Positions 34,295 through 45,197 of a stretch of DNA of 64,000 nucleotides are shown here, piece by piece (the first letter of the stretch is position 1; each line of letters starts with the position of its first letter). The notes below the pieces were generated by a model. That model saw only the letters and a program-made list of their open reading frames with translations. It was not told where the DNA came from and searched no databases. The position numbers were made by a program, and so were the translations under genes. The stretch is from Oscillibacter hominis (GTDB taxonomy: Bacteria; Bacillota; Clostridia; Oscillospirales; Oscillospiraceae), in NCBI RefSeq assembly GCF_014334055.1, contig NZ_CP060490.1:2232001-2296000 (forward strand). The letters run 5' to 3'.

Positions 34295-36730
34295 ATGGAC
34301 CGGATCAGCTTTCTTGTGAACTCCCTTCGGCGGGAGAGCAGTCCACACTGGGCGCCCATCCGCCGCGCGGTGGGCGTGTTCTGCCGCCATCTGGACCAGC
34401 CCGGACCGGAGCGGCCCCTGACGGCACTGTGGGAGCAGGAACTTTCCGCCCTCTACGGCGATCTCGGGCCGGTGCTGTGCCGGAACAACCGGGTGGACCC
34501 GGATGCCCTGGGCCGTCCCTACGGCGTCTCCTGCGGCGGCGGACTGACCCATCTGCTCCAGGGCATTCTGACCGCTTACGGTGTGATTGTCCGGCTGTTG
34601 GCCCTGGACTTCCTTGCCCCGGGCGCCCGGTATCCCTGGCGGCAATTGTTGGACGGCTCCTGCTTCCGGCGGCTGGGCCGGGGCTGCTGCGACGAGGAGG
34701 ACTGGTGCTGCTGGCTCCTTGCCCGCTGGGACGCGGAGCTCTCGGACGCCTGCACCGGTCTGAGGGGCCTTTTGGAGGGGCTGCCCGGCTCCAAAGCCCC
34801 GGAGCGGCCGGAGGCCATCCAGGCGCTTTATCAGCAGCTGCTGCCCCAGCCCATCCGCCACGCCCTGGGGGAGTTCTACACACCGCCCTGGATGGCGGAG
34901 CTGATGGTGGAGGAAGCCCTCCGCCGCTGGCCCAGCCCCCGCCGCGTCCTGGACCCCACCTGCGGGGGCGGCGTTTTTCTCCTTGCCGCCCTCAGGGCCG
35001 CGCCAGGCTGCGATTTAACAGGCCTCGACATCAACGCCTTCGCGGTGTTGGGCGCCAGAACCGCCCTGCTCTTTGCCGGTGGCAACCCCCGCTCCGTGCT
35101 CCACTGCGACCTGCTGGCGCTGCCCCAATGGGAAGGCAATGTGCTTGTGGTGGAGGACGGTGCCGGCGGACGGCTCCAGCTGAGCCGCGAGGCCGTCGAT
35201 GAGGTTTCGCGGCGTGGGCTGGACGCCCCTTTGGAGGACGTCTGCCGCCTGTGCGGCCTCCCCCCGCCGGAGGATACGGCGGACCGGGTACGGGCGCGGA
35301 TGCTTCTAAATAGGGTGCTCTCCGCCGCCCTGGCTCCCGCGAACCTGCTGATCGGGAACTTCCCCTGGGTCAGCTGGGAGTACCTCTCTCCGGCGGAGCG
35401 GCAGCGGGCGCTGCCCCTGTGGCGGCGCTACGGCCTTTTTCCCCACCGGAAGATCGAGAAAAGCTTTGCCAACGAGGACATCTCCGCGCTGATGCTCTGC
35501 CTCTGTCTCGACCGCCTGGTGATCCCAGGCGGCGCGGCGGCTGTGGTGCTGCGCCAGGCCCTGTTCAAGTCCCAGCGAAACGGCGCCTCCTTCCGCCGCT
35601 TTCAGGCGGGAGACACGCCTTTTTGCGTGGTGCGCTTAGACGACTTTTCCGCCCTTCAGCCCTTCCGGGACGTGGCGGTGGCGGCGGCAGCCGCCTACCT
35701 TGAGACCGGGCGGCCCCAGCGCTACGACGTGCCCTGTTTTCTCTGGGGCGGGCAGGTGAACCGGCTGATGCACCGCCCTGGTGCCACCGCGGCGGAGGTG
35801 TCCGCCGCCGCTGAACGCACGCAGGCCCTGGCCCGGCCCAGTGAGGCCGCCGACCCCTGCTCCGGCTGGATCATTGTCCGGGCAGAGGAGGCGGACTCGC
35901 TCAGGGGCCTCCTGGGCTCCAACCCCTACCGGGCCCGCTCCGGCGTATTCACTGGCGGGGCCAACGGCGTCTACTGCCTGCGCATCCTGGGCCGCTCCCC
36001 GGGCGGAGTGCTGGTCCGCAATCTGAGCGGCCAAGGCAAGCGGCAGGCGGCGGAGGTGACCGCGGAGATAGAGCCGGACCATCTCTACCCCCTGGTGCGG
36101 GGCAGCGACCTTCACCAGTGGAGCGTCCGCCCCTCCTCCTATCTCCTGTGCCCCCACACGGCCCAGACCCGCCAGATGCCGGTGGATGGAGAGACGCTCC
36201 GGGCCCGCTCCCCGCTGACCTGGGCGTATCTGTGCCGCTTTCGGGAGGTGCTGGATCAGCGCAGGGGCTTTGCCGGGTGGGAAAAATTCATTCAGCAGCG
36301 CCAGTTTCATGCCATTTTGCGGGTGGGTGCCTACACGTTTTCCCCCTACAAGGTGGCCTGGCGGTACATCTCCAAGCGCTTTTTCTGCGCGGTGCTCTCC
36401 CCCTGGGACGACCCCTACCTGGGGCACACCATCCCCCTGCCCAACGAAAAGCTGATGTATCTCCCGGTGGAATGTGAGGAAGAGGCCTACTACCTCTGCG
36501 GCGTGCTCAGCTTTACGGCGGTGCGCCGGTGCGTGGAGGGTTACATGAACCCCACCAGCATCTCCGCCCACGTGGTGGAAAAGCTGGCCATACCGCCCTT
36601 TGACCCCGCCTCCCCCCTGCATGTGGAGATCGCCCGCCAGTGCCGCCTGGGCCACCTGGCCTCCACGGAGAAAGAGCGCCTCCTGGTCCAGCAGTGCCTG
36701 GACCAGCTGGCCCAGGCACTCTACCCTTAA
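34295..36730 (+). CDS. N6-adenine DNA methyltransferase, type IIG/Eco57I-like, orphan
   Basis: About 811 aa. An N-terminal helical region (1-190) precedes the methyltransferase core: motif X EFYTPPW at 193, S-adenosylmethionine loop DPTCGGG at 220, LDIN near 244, and motif IV NFPW at 355. Canonical motif IV is NPP[YFW], so the Phe is unusual. The second half (about 520-800) looks like a target-recognition and C-terminal helical domain of the TaqI/Eco57I kind. I see no PD-(D/E)xK nuclease in it and no restriction gene beside it. I start at the ATG at 34295, behind GGGGAGGG. Confidence 0.82.
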   Translation: MDRISFLVNSLRRESSPHWAPIRRAVGVFCRHLDQPGPERPLTALWEQELSALYGDLGPVLCRNNRVDPDALGRPYGVSCGGGLTHLLQGILTAYGVIVRLLALDFLAPGARYPWRQLLDGSCFRRLGRGCCDEEDWCCWLLARWDAELSDACTGLRGLLEGLPGSKAPERPEAIQALYQQLLPQPIRHALGEFYTPPWMAELMVEEALRRWPSPRRVLDPTCGGGVFLLAALRAAPGCDLTGLDINAFAVLGARTALLFAGGNPRSVLHCDLLALPQWEGNVLVVEDGAGGRLQLSREAVDEVSRRGLDAPLEDVCRLCGLPPPEDTADRVRARMLLNRVLSAALAPANLLIGNFPWVSWEYLSPAERQRALPLWRRYGLFPHRKIEKSFANEDISALMLCLCLDRLVIPGGAAAVVLRQALFKSQRNGASFRRFQAGDTPFCVVRLDDFSALQPFRDVAVAAAAAYLETGRPQRYDVPCFLWGGQVNRLMHRPGATAAEVSAAAERTQALARPSEAADPCSGWIIVRAEEADSLRGLLGSNPYRARSGVFTGGANGVYCLRILGRSPGGVLVRNLSGQGKRQAAEVTAEIEPDHLYPLVRGSDLHQWSVRPSSYLLCPHTAQTRQMPVDGETLRARSPLTWAYLCRFREVLDQRRGFAGWEKFIQQRQFHAILRVGAYTFSPYKVAWRYISKRFFCAVLSPWDDPYLGHTIPLPNEKLMYLPVECEEEAYYLCGVLSFTAVRRCVEGYMNPTSISAHVVEKLAIPPFDPASPLHVEIARQCRLGHLASTEKERLLVQQCLDQLAQALYP

Positions 36731-36755
36731 ACACGAAAGAGAAAGGAACGATCCC

Positions 36756-37319
36756 ATGAACGACCTGATTGGCGAATTAGAGCGCTTCCAGCCCTGGAAC
36801 GAGCAGGAGGAGCGGGACCGCTTGCTGCTGCTGCGGCTGCTGCGGACGGATGAGACTGTTTTCTCCCGTGAAAACGACGCCTACCACATGACGGCCTCCG
36901 CCTGGGTGGTCAGTCCCGACCGGACCCAGGTGCTGATGGCCTACCACAACATCTACCGCTCCTGGTCCTGGCTGGGCGGCCACGCCGACGGCGAACGGGA
37001 CCTGCTGGCGGTGGCGGTGCGGGAGGTCCGGGAGGAGAGCGGCGTGCGCACGGTGCGGCCGGTCTCAAAGGAGCCCTTTTCCCTGGAGTCCCTCACCGTG
37101 GACGGCCACGAGAAGCGGGGCCGGTACGTATCCTCCCACCTGCACCTCAACGTCACCTATCTGTTGGAGGCGGACCCGGAGGAGCAAGTTGTCTCCAAGA
37201 TCGACGAAAACAGCGCCGTGAGCTGGTTCCCCCTGCAAAAGGCCGTGGAGATGTCTTCCGAGCCCTGGTTCCGGGAGCGGATCTATCAAAAATTAAATGC
37301 GAAGCTTTTGGCCCGTTAA
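36756..37319 (+). CDS. Nudix hydrolase
   Basis: 187 aa. The Nudix box is seen at GGHADGERDLLAVAVREV with EESG following: the catalytic REVREE is intact, while the first Glu position is shifted by one, as in many relatives of this GGHADG subgroup. It should hydrolyse a nucleoside-diphosphate derivative; the substrate is unknown. It lies 25 bases after the methyltransferase stop and could be co-transcribed. The ATG at 36756 has a GAAAGGAACG site. Confidence 0.9.
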   Translation: MNDLIGELERFQPWNEQEERDRLLLLRLLRTDETVFSRENDAYHMTASAWVVSPDRTQVLMAYHNIYRSWSWLGGHADGERDLLAVAVREVREESGVRTVRPVSKEPFSLESLTVDGHEKRGRYVSSHLHLNVTYLLEADPEEQVVSKIDENSAVSWFPLQKAVEMSSEPWFRERIYQKLNAKLLAR

Positions 37320-37326
37320 TGTCCCA

Positions 37327-37362
37327 TGCACCGGCGGAACGGTTCCGCCGGTGCACTTTTTT
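37327..37362 (+). terminator. Terminator after the Nudix gene
   Basis: A TGCACCGGCGGAAC stem with its complement is followed by a T6 run. Confidence 0.85.
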
Positions 37363-37417
37363 GCTCCGTTTTGGGCCTGCGGCCGCCCGCCATTCCACGC
37401 CCTGTTGCAATTGGCAC

Positions 37418-37480
37418 TTGCCATACAGCATCTTGCGGTATATACTGGGAAAGCATCGCAAGATCACACTACATGTTGTA
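37418..37480 (+). promoter_or_regulatory. nrdD promoter with tandem NrdR boxes
   Basis: Promoter TTGCCA (37418-37423), 17 bases, TATACT (37441-37446). Two NrdR-like boxes are in phase, 31 bases apart: 37435-37449, with a TATATA core over the -10, and ACACTACATGTTGTA at 37466-37480, which closely follows the known ACACTATATATTGTG-type box. Tandem boxes about three helical turns apart are the standard NrdR arrangement, so repression by NrdR when dATP is abundant is likely. Confidence 0.75.
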
Positions 37481-37514
37481 ACGGTGAGAATGGAATCAGA
37501 GGGAGAATCCGCTT

Positions 37515-39674
37515 ATGAAAGTACTGAAGAGAAACGGCACAGAGGTCGCCTTTGACATTGACAAGATCATCGCCGCCATCACCAAGGCCAACGCCGTTGT
37601 GGAGGAAGAGGCCCGGATGACGCCGGTGCAGATTCAGCGCATCGCCGAGTCTGTGGCGCTCAACTGTGAGAAGATGAACCGCTCGCCCTCAGTGGAGGAG
37701 ATCCAGGACCTGGTGGAGCATCAGATCATGGCCCACGGCGCCTTTGAGGTGGCCAAGCGCTACATCACCTACCGGTACACCCGCTCCCTGGTCCGCCGCA
37801 GCAACACCACCGACGACAAAATCCTCAGCCTCATCGAATGCTGCAACGAGGAGGCCAAGCAGGAGAACTCCAACAAGAACCCGGTGGTCAACTCCACCCA
37901 GCGGGACTATATGGCCGGCGAGGTCTCCCGGGACATCTCCGAGCGCATCCTGCTGCCCGGCGACATCGTGGAGGCCCACCGGGAGGGCATCATCCACTTT
38001 CACGACACGGACTACTATGCCCAGCACATGCATAACTGCGACCTGGTGAACCTGGAGGACATGCTGCAAAACGGCACCGTCATCACCGGCACCATGATTG
38101 AGCGGCCCCACAGCTTCTCCACCGCCTGCAACATCGCCACCCAGATCATTGCCCAGGTGGCCTCCAACCAGTACGGCGGGCAGTCCATCTCCCTGGCCCA
38201 TCTGGCGCCCTTTGTCCAGGTCAGCCGTGAGAAAATCCGCAGGATCGTGGAGCAGGAGATGGAGATCATCGGCGCGGCCCCCTCGGAGGAGACCCTCTCC
38301 AAGCTGGTGGAGGTGCGGCTGCGGGATGAGGTGCGCCGGGGCGTGCAGACCATCCAGTACCAGGTGCTGACGCTGCTCACCACCAACGGCCAGGCGCCCT
38401 TTGTCACTGTGTTCATGTACCTGGGCGAGGCCAAAAGCGAACAGGAGAAAAAGGACCTGGCCATGATCATCGAGGAAACTCTGGAGCAGCGCTGCCAGGG
38501 CGTGAAAAATGAGGAGGGCGTCTGGGTCACGCCGGCCTTCCCCAAGCTGATCTACGTCCTGGAGGAGGACAACATCCGCGACGACTCCCCTTACTACTAT
38601 CTGACCCGCCTGGCCGCCAAGTGCACCGCCAAGCGCATGGTGCCAGACTACATCTCCGAGAAGAAGATGAAGGAGTTCAAGGAGGGCAACTGCTTCCCGG
38701 TGATGGGCTGCCGGTCCAACCTGTCCCCCTGGAAAAACGAGAGGGGTGAGTATCAGTTCTATGGCCGCTTCAACCAGGGCGTGGTGACGCTGAACCTGGT
38801 GGATGTGGCCCTCTCCTCCGGCGGAAACCAGGAGAAGTTCTGGCAGATTTTTGACGAGCGGCTGGAACTCTGCTACCGGGCCCTGATGTGCCGCCACAAC
38901 CGGCTCAAGGGCACCCTCTCCGATGTGGCGCCCATCCTGTGGCAGTATGGCGCCTGCGCCCGGCTGAAAAAGGGTGAGACCATCGACAAGCTCCTGGTGG
39001 GCGGCTACTCCACCATCTCCCTTGGGTATGCCGGGCTCTATGAGTGCGTGAAGTACATGACCGGCAAGAGCCCCACCGACCCCACTGCCACGCCCTTTGC
39101 CCTGCGGGTAATGGAGCATATGAACGAGGCCTGTGCCAGGTGGAAGGAGGAGACCACCATCGGCTTCGGCATCTACGGCACGCCCCTGGAATCCACCACC
39201 TACAAATTCGCCAAGTGCCTCCAGCGCCGCTTCGGCGTCATCCCCGGCATCACCGACAAGGGCTATATCACCAACAGCTACCACGTCCATGTCTCCGAGG
39301 AGATCAACGCCTTTGACAAGCTGGCCTTTGAGGCCCAGTTCCAGCACCTGTCTACCGGCGGGGCCATCAGCTATGTGGAGGTGCCGGACATGCAGCAGAA
39401 CCTGGAGGCGGTGCTCCAGGTGATGAAGTTCATCTACGAGCACATCATGTACGCCGAACTGAACACCAAGAGCGACTACTGCCAGGTCTGCGGCTGGGAC
39501 GGCGAAATCCAGATCGTGGAGGAGGACGGGAAGCTGCTGTGGAAATGCCCCAAGTGCGGCAACACGGACCAGACCAAGATGAATGTGGCCCGGCGCACCT
39601 GCGGCTACATCGGCACCCAGTTCTGGAACCAGGGCCGCACCCAGGAAATCCGCGACCGGGTGCTCCACCTGTAA
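37515..39674 (+). CDS. nrdD: Anaerobic (class III) ribonucleoside-triphosphate reductase
   Basis: 719 aa, the normal length. An N-terminal ATP-cone (about 1-95, starting MKVLKRNGTEVAFDIDKI) is followed by the glycyl-radical barrel. Near the C terminus lie the zinc cysteines CQVCGWDG and CPKCGNTD, then the radical site RTCGYIG with Gly697. It reduces ribonucleotides under anoxia and needs activation by NrdG, encoded 12 kb away at 51563-52084 rather than next door. The promoter carries NrdR boxes. Confidence 0.97.
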   Translation: MKVLKRNGTEVAFDIDKIIAAITKANAVVEEEARMTPVQIQRIAESVALNCEKMNRSPSVEEIQDLVEHQIMAHGAFEVAKRYITYRYTRSLVRRSNTTDDKILSLIECCNEEAKQENSNKNPVVNSTQRDYMAGEVSRDISERILLPGDIVEAHREGIIHFHDTDYYAQHMHNCDLVNLEDMLQNGTVITGTMIERPHSFSTACNIATQIIAQVASNQYGGQSISLAHLAPFVQVSREKIRRIVEQEMEIIGAAPSEETLSKLVEVRLRDEVRRGVQTIQYQVLTLLTTNGQAPFVTVFMYLGEAKSEQEKKDLAMIIEETLEQRCQGVKNEEGVWVTPAFPKLIYVLEEDNIRDDSPYYYLTRLAAKCTAKRMVPDYISEKKMKEFKEGNCFPVMGCRSNLSPWKNERGEYQFYGRFNQGVVTLNLVDVALSSGGNQEKFWQIFDERLELCYRALMCRHNRLKGTLSDVAPILWQYGACARLKKGETIDKLLVGGYSTISLGYAGLYECVKYMTGKSPTDPTATPFALRVMEHMNEACARWKEETTIGFGIYGTPLESTTYKFAKCLQRRFGVIPGITDKGYITNSYHVHVSEEINAFDKLAFEAQFQHLSTGGAISYVEVPDMQQNLEAVLQVMKFIYEHIMYAELNTKSDYCQVCGWDGEIQIVEEDGKLLWKCPKCGNTDQTKMNVARRTCGYIGTQFWNQGRTQEIRDRVLHL

Positions 39675-39716
39675 AGAAAAAGCGCTCCGCACAAGATTGT
39701 GCGGAGCGCTTTTTCT
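39675..39716 (+). terminator. Terminator of nrdD
   Basis: AGAAAAAGCGCTCCGCACAA and its complement with a TTTTTCTT tail. A second GC-rich stem at about 39730-39762 follows in the gap before ilvD. Confidence 0.88.
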
Positions 39717-39857
39717 TGCCATAAGGGCGGGAGCCGGAAACGCAAAGCGCCTCCGGCTCCCAAATGAGGAGAAGAATGACAGCAATGTAAGTTTTCTGCC
39801 CATGCCTTCGGCGTCTTTCGCCGGTCCGGCGGCAGAGGCAAATGCCAAATAGCGCCC

Positions 39858-41519
39858 TTATTCCAGCACCGCGCCACGGGCCGCGGAGGACACAAGCTTG
39901 GCATAGCGGGCGAGATACCCGGTCTTGATCTTGGGCTCCGGGCAGACCCAGGCAGCCCTTCTGCGGGCCAGGGTCTCCTCATCCACCAGCAGCTCAATCC
40001 TGCAGTTGGGGATATCGATGCGGATCAGGTCCCCCTCTTCCACAAGGGCGATGGGACCGCCCTGGGCCGCCTCGGGGCACACGTGGCCGATGGAGGCGCC
40101 ACGGGTGGCGCCGGAGAACCGGCCGTCGGTGATGAGGGCCACTTCCTTGTCCAGGCCCATGCCCGCGATGGCGGAGGTGGGGTTGAGCATCTCCCGCATG
40201 CCGGGGCCGCCCTTGGGGCCCTCGTAGCGGATGACCACCACGTCGCCGGAAACGATCCTGCCCTGGTAGATGGCCTCAATGGCCTCTTCCTCCGAATCAA
40301 ACACCCGGGCGGGGCCCTGGTGGGCCATCATCTCCTCCGCCACGGCGGACTGCTTGACCACACAGCCCTCCGGGGCCAGGGAGCCCTTGAGCACGGCGAT
40401 GCCGCCGTAGGAGGAGTAGGGGTTGTCGATGGGCCGGATCAGCTCTGGGTCTAAGTTTTCCACGCCCTCCAGGTTCTCCGCCAGGGTCTTTCCGGTGACG
40501 GTCATCACGGAGGTGTCCAAAAGGCCCTTCTTGTTGAGCTCTGCCATGACGGCCCACACGCCGCCGGCACGGTCCAAATCCTCCATGAAGGTGTCGCCGG
40601 CAGGGGCGAGGTGGCAGAGGTTGGGGGTGCGGCGGGAGATGTCGTTGGCGTACTCCAGGTCCAGCTCGATGCCGCACTCGTGGGCAATGGCCGGCAGGTG
40701 CAGCATGGAGTTGGTGGAGCAGCCCAGGGCCATATCCAGCGTCTCCGCGTTGTGGAAGGCCGCCTCGGTCATGATGTCCCGGGGACGGAGGTTCTGGCGC
40801 AGCAGCTCCATCACCTGCATGCCCGCGTGCTTTGCCAGCCGCAGCCGCGCGGAGTAGGGGGCCGGAATCGTGCCGTTGCCCCGCAGGGCAAGGCCCAGGC
40901 CCTCCGTCAGGCAGTTCATGGAGTTGGCGGTATACATGCCGGAGCAGGAGCCGCAGGAGGGGCAGGCGTTGAGCTCGTAATCCTCCACGCCGGACTCGTC
41001 GATCTTTCCGGCCTTATAGGCGCCCACCGCCTCAAACATATGGCTCAGGCAGGTGCGCCGCCCATCCTGCAAGCGGCCGGAGAGCATGGGCCCGCCGGAG
41101 CAGAAGATGGTGGGCACGTTCAGCCGGGCCGCGGCCATGAGGAGGCCGGGCACGTTCTTATCGCAGTTGGGCACCATCACCAGCGCATCGAACTGGTGGG
41201 CCAGGGCCATGGCCTCGGTGGAGTCGGCGATCAAATCCCGGGTCACCAAGGAGTATTTCATGCCCACGTGGCCCATGGCGATGCCGTCGCACACGGCGAT
41301 GGCGGGGAACACCACCGGGGTGCCGCCGGCCATGCGCACGCCGGCCTTCACCGCCTCGGTGATCTTATCAAGGTGCATATGGCCGGGGACGATCTCATTG
41401 TAGGAACTGACCACGCCCACCAGGGGGCGCTCCAGCTCCTCTTTCGTATAGCCCAAGGCGTAGAAGAGGGACCGGTTGGGGGACCGCTCCACGCCTCTTG
41501 TCACATTATCGCTTCTCAT
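39858..41519 (-). CDS. ilvD: Dihydroxy-acid dehydratase
   Basis: 553 aa. It dehydrates dihydroxy acids to 2-keto acids in isoleucine and valine synthesis, using an iron-sulfur cluster. Cluster cysteines are seen in PNCDKNVPG near 118 and in [17 protein letters not shown] near 190, together with GRFSGATRG near the C terminus. It is the last gene of the leftward ilvBNCD operon, starting three bases after ilvC ends. Confidence 0.97.
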   Translation of the reverse strand: MRSDNVTRGVERSPNRSLFYALGYTKEELERPLVGVVSSYNEIVPGHMHLDKITEAVKAGVRMAGGTPVVFPAIAVCDGIAMGHVGMKYSLVTRDLIADSTEAMALAHQFDALVMVPNCDKNVPGLLMAAARLNVPTIFCSGGPMLSGRLQDGRRTCLSHMFEAVGAYKAGKIDESGVEDYELNACPSCGSCSGMYTANSMNCLTEGLGLALRGNGTIPAPYSARLRLAKHAGMQVMELLRQNLRPRDIMTEAAFHNAETLDMALGCSTNSMLHLPAIAHECGIELDLEYANDISRRTPNLCHLAPAGDTFMEDLDRAGGVWAVMAELNKKGLLDTSVMTVTGKTLAENLEGVENLDPELIRPIDNPYSSYGGIAVLKGSLAPEGCVVKQSAVAEEMMAHQGPARVFDSEEEAIEAIYQGRIVSGDVVVIRYEGPKGGPGMREMLNPTSAIAGMGLDKEVALITDGRFSGATRGASIGHVCPEAAQGGPIALVEEGDLIRIDIPNCRIELLVDEETLARRRAAWVCPEPKIKTGYLARYAKLVSSAARGAVLE

Positions 41520-41522
41520 AGA

Positions 41523-42551
<1,029 letters not shown>

Positions 42552-42603
42552 TTACAAATTCCACTCTTCAAGAAGAGGGATGGATTTTTGAATCATACAG
42601 CGC

Positions 42604-43128
42604 TTACGCCCGGTGGTTCTCCGTGTGGTCGTAGGGCATCACCGCAGAGCCGCGGCCAATGGTGGTCATGCCGGTGCGGCACTGCTCGATGATGTCATAG
42701 GGCGACAGCACCTCCAAAAACGCGTCGATCTTGCCTGGCTTGCCCGTCAGCTCCACGATCAGGCTGTCCCGGGTCAAATCCACAATCTTCGCCTCGTAAA
42801 TCTCGCAGATCTCCTTGATGCGGCTGCGCTGGTTCTCCGTGGTGCGCAGCTTCACCAGCAGCAGCTCCCGCTGAATGGCGGCTGAGGTGTCCTCCACCCG
42901 GATGGAGCGGACCTCAATGAGCTTTTTGGTCTGGAGCACGATCTGGTCGATGACCTTCTCCTCGCCGTGGGTGGCGATGGTGATGCGGGAGATGCCCGGG
43001 TCGTTGGTCTCCGAAACGGTGAGAGAGTCAATGTTGTAGCCGCGGCGGCCGAACATCATGGCCACCCGGGCCAGCACGCCGGTGTTGTTCTCCACCAACA
43101 GCGCCAGGGCCACTTTTTCCTGTGTCAT
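42604..43128 (-). CDS. ilvN: Acetolactate synthase small (regulatory) subunit
   Basis: 174 aa with an N-terminal ACT domain (VALALLVENNTGVLARV...RRGYNIDSLTV) that binds valine and a C-terminal ACT-like domain including DLTRDSLIVELTGKPGKIDAF. It activates the catalytic subunit and gives feedback inhibition. It starts 12 bases after ilvB ends. Confidence 0.95.
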   Translation of the reverse strand: MTQEKVALALLVENNTGVLARVAMMFGRRGYNIDSLTVSETNDPGISRITIATHGEEKVIDQIVLQTKKLIEVRSIRVEDTSAAIQRELLLVKLRTTENQRSRIKEICEIYEAKIVDLTRDSLIVELTGKPGKIDAFLEVLSPYDIIEQCRTGMTTIGRGSAVMPYDHTENHRA

Positions 43129-43140
43129 TTTCTCTCCTCC

Positions 43141-44805
43141 TTACTCCAAGATGATATCCTGAACCGTCATGCCGGAGGGGATCATGGGCAGCACCCGCTC
43201 CTCCCGGTCGATGGGGCAGACGATCCAGCTGGGGCCTTCCGAGCGCAGCGCCTCATCCAAAGCCGCCCGGAACTGCTCCGGCGTCCCGGCCCGGAAGCCC
43301 CGGGCGCCGAAGCCCTCCGCGATCTTCACATAGTCGGACTTGCGCTCCGGCTCAGTGCACATGTAATGGCTGTCGTAAAAAGAGGTCTGCCACTGGCGGA
43401 CCATGCCCAGGACCCTGTTGTCCATCAGCACGGTGATCACCTGGAGGTTGTTGGACACGGCGGTGCAGGCCTCGTTCATGTTCATGTGGAAGGACCCGTC
43501 GCCGGTGACGTGGATCACCTTGGCGCTCTCGCCCAGGGCCACCTTTGCACCGATGGCCGCGCCGTAGCCAAAGCCCATGGTGCCAAGGCCTCCGCTGGTG
43601 ATGAAGCCCCGGGGCTTGGTCTTCTTGCAGTACTGGGCCGCCCAGATCTGGTGCTGGCCCACATCAGTGACCACCACCGCGTCCTCGCCGGCCTCCTGGC
43701 CGATGATCTCCATGATGGTGTGGGGGTGGAGGACGCCGGGCTCGGAGGTGGGATAGTAGTCCCGCTCGCGCCAGAGCTCGATCTTCTCCTGCCAGCCAGA
43801 GCGGTCCCGGGGTTCCACCAGGGGCAAAAGCCCGGTCAGCGCCGCCTTCAGGTCCCCGGCCACAGCCAGGGAGGAGGGGACGTTCTTATCAAACTCGCTG
43901 GGGTCGATGTCAAAGTGGACCACCTGCGCCTTGGGGGCGAAGGCATCGGTCTTCAGCGCCACCCGGTCGCTGAAGCGGGTGCCCACGGCCAGCAGCAGGT
44001 CCGCCTGGTCGATGGCCGTGTTGGCCACCATACTGCCGTGCATGCCGATCATCCCCAGGTCCAGCTCATCCCCAAAGCCGATGACACCGGTGCCCATGAT
44101 GGTGTGGCAGGTGGGGATATGGGCCTTGCGGACAAACTCCACCAGCTCGCGGGAGGCGTTGGCGCTGATGACGCCGCCGCCAAAGCACAGCACCGGGCGG
44201 TGGCTCCTGGCCAGCAGGGCCGCGGCCTGGCGCAGCTGCTGCATGTCGGGCTGCATCGGTGCCTCCGGCGCTGCCGGCGGCTCCGGGGTATACTCGCACG
44301 TCGCGGCGGTGATGTCCTTAGGGATATCCACCAGCACAGGCCCCTTGCGGCCGCTGGAGGCGATGCGGAAGGCGGTGCGCAGGGTGTGGGCCAGGCGGGT
44401 GATGTCCCGCACGGCGTAGTTATGCTTGGTGATGGGCGTGGTGATGCCGGTGATGAACACCTCCTGGAAGCTGTCCTTGCCGATGAGCTCCGTGCCCACG
44501 TTTGCGGTGATGGCCACCATGGGGATGCTGTCCAAGTAGGCGGTGGCAATGCCGGTGACCAGGTTGGTGGCGCCGGGCCCGCTGGTGGCCAGGCACACGC
44601 CGGTCTTTCCGGTGGCGCGGGCGTAGCCGTCGGCGGCATGGGACGCACCCTGCTCGTGGGCGGTGAGATAGTGGGTGATCCGGTCCCGGCGCTGATACAG
44701 CGCATCGTAGATGTTCAGCGCCGCGCCGCCGGGATAGCCGAAGAGGTTTGTGACCCCCTGCTCAATGAGCACTTCCACAATGATCTCTGCCCCTGTCAAT
44801 AACAA
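43141..44805 (-). CDS. ilvB: Acetolactate synthase large (catalytic) subunit
   Basis: 554 aa. The thiamine diphosphate motif GDGSFHMN...NNLQVI near 430-460 and FGYPGGAALNIYDAL near 20 are clear, with the catalytic Glu in TAHEQGASHAADGY near 50. There is no ATG in place; TTG at 44805, six bases after GGGGGAG, is the start. It is the first gene of the ilv operon, behind a T-box leader. Confidence 0.96.
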   Translation of the reverse strand: MLLTGAEIIVEVLIEQGVTNLFGYPGGAALNIYDALYQRRDRITHYLTAHEQGASHAADGYARATGKTGVCLATSGPGATNLVTGIATAYLDSIPMVAITANVGTELIGKDSFQEVFITGITTPITKHNYAVRDITRLAHTLRTAFRIASSGRKGPVLVDIPKDITAATCEYTPEPPAAPEAPMQPDMQQLRQAAALLARSHRPVLCFGGGVISANASRELVEFVRKAHIPTCHTIMGTGVIGFGDELDLGMIGMHGSMVANTAIDQADLLLAVGTRFSDRVALKTDAFAPKAQVVHFDIDPSEFDKNVPSSLAVAGDLKAALTGLLPLVEPRDRSGWQEKIELWRERDYYPTSEPGVLHPHTIMEIIGQEAGEDAVVVTDVGQHQIWAAQYCKKTKPRGFITSGGLGTMGFGYGAAIGAKVALGESAKVIHVTGDGSFHMNMNEACTAVSNNLQVITVLMDNRVLGMVRQWQTSFYDSHYMCTEPERKSDYVKIAEGFGARGFRAGTPEQFRAALDEALRSEGPSWIVCPIDREERVLPMIPSGMTVQDIILE

Positions 44806-44842
44806 TGTAATCTCCCCCTATGTTGTAATTCTCTTACGAGTA

Positions 44843-45155
44843 AAAAGCAAAAGACGCCTTTGTCTCTTTTTCATAGAAAAGAGACAAAGGCGTCAAAAAC
44901 GTCTCTGCGGTACCACTCTCATTGCCCGCCTTCCGCGCTGCACTGCGGAAGGGCGAACCCCTCATGGACATCCATCAATGTCCGGCGCTTTAACGGGCGC
45001 GCCCGGTTCCACTTACGCAGGCAGGAGTTCTGTCCTTCGGCGGACTGCTCAGGGATGATCTTCCCGCTCCAAACGTCCACTGCCTCGCACCATCCGGCAG
45101 CTCTCTGATGTGGTCTGGAGGGTACTTGTTCCCCTCAACGCATTTTATATTTGAA
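44843..45155 (-). ncRNA. T-box leader of the ilv operon
   Basis: Read leftward, the leader shows stem I features (AGAGAG near 45106-45101, a GGTGCGAGGCAG distal part), the T-box GAGTGGTACCGC at about 44919-44908, and then a terminator with 14-bp arms at 44881-44894 and 44853-44866 followed by a T-rich tail. The candidate specifier is ATC (isoleucine) at 45059-45057, chosen by its position in GAAGATCA; the fold was not computed. Uncharged tRNA would prevent termination and allow ilv expression. Confidence 0.88.
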
Positions 45156-45164
45156 ATTACTTGC

Positions 45165-45194
45165 ATTGTACGCTAAAACCCTTTTGTTCGTCAA
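45165..45194 (-). promoter_or_regulatory. Promoter of the ilv T-box leader
   Basis: Leftward TTGACG (45194-45189), 18 bases, TACAAT (45170-45165). It abuts the 3' end of the DUF815 gene. Confidence 0.6.
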
Positions 45195-45197
45195 TCG

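Noticed and set aside
34295..37319. A restriction-modification or phage-defence island
   Set aside because: Only the methyltransferase is present; the neighbour is a Nudix hydrolase and no nuclease, helicase or integrase is visible.
37689..39848. A 719-codon open frame opposite nrdD, and similar long antisense frames opposite the ilv, leu and gcvP-like genes
   Set aside because: They mirror real genes in GC-rich DNA, have biased His/Gly/Ala/Leu-rich translations and match no family.
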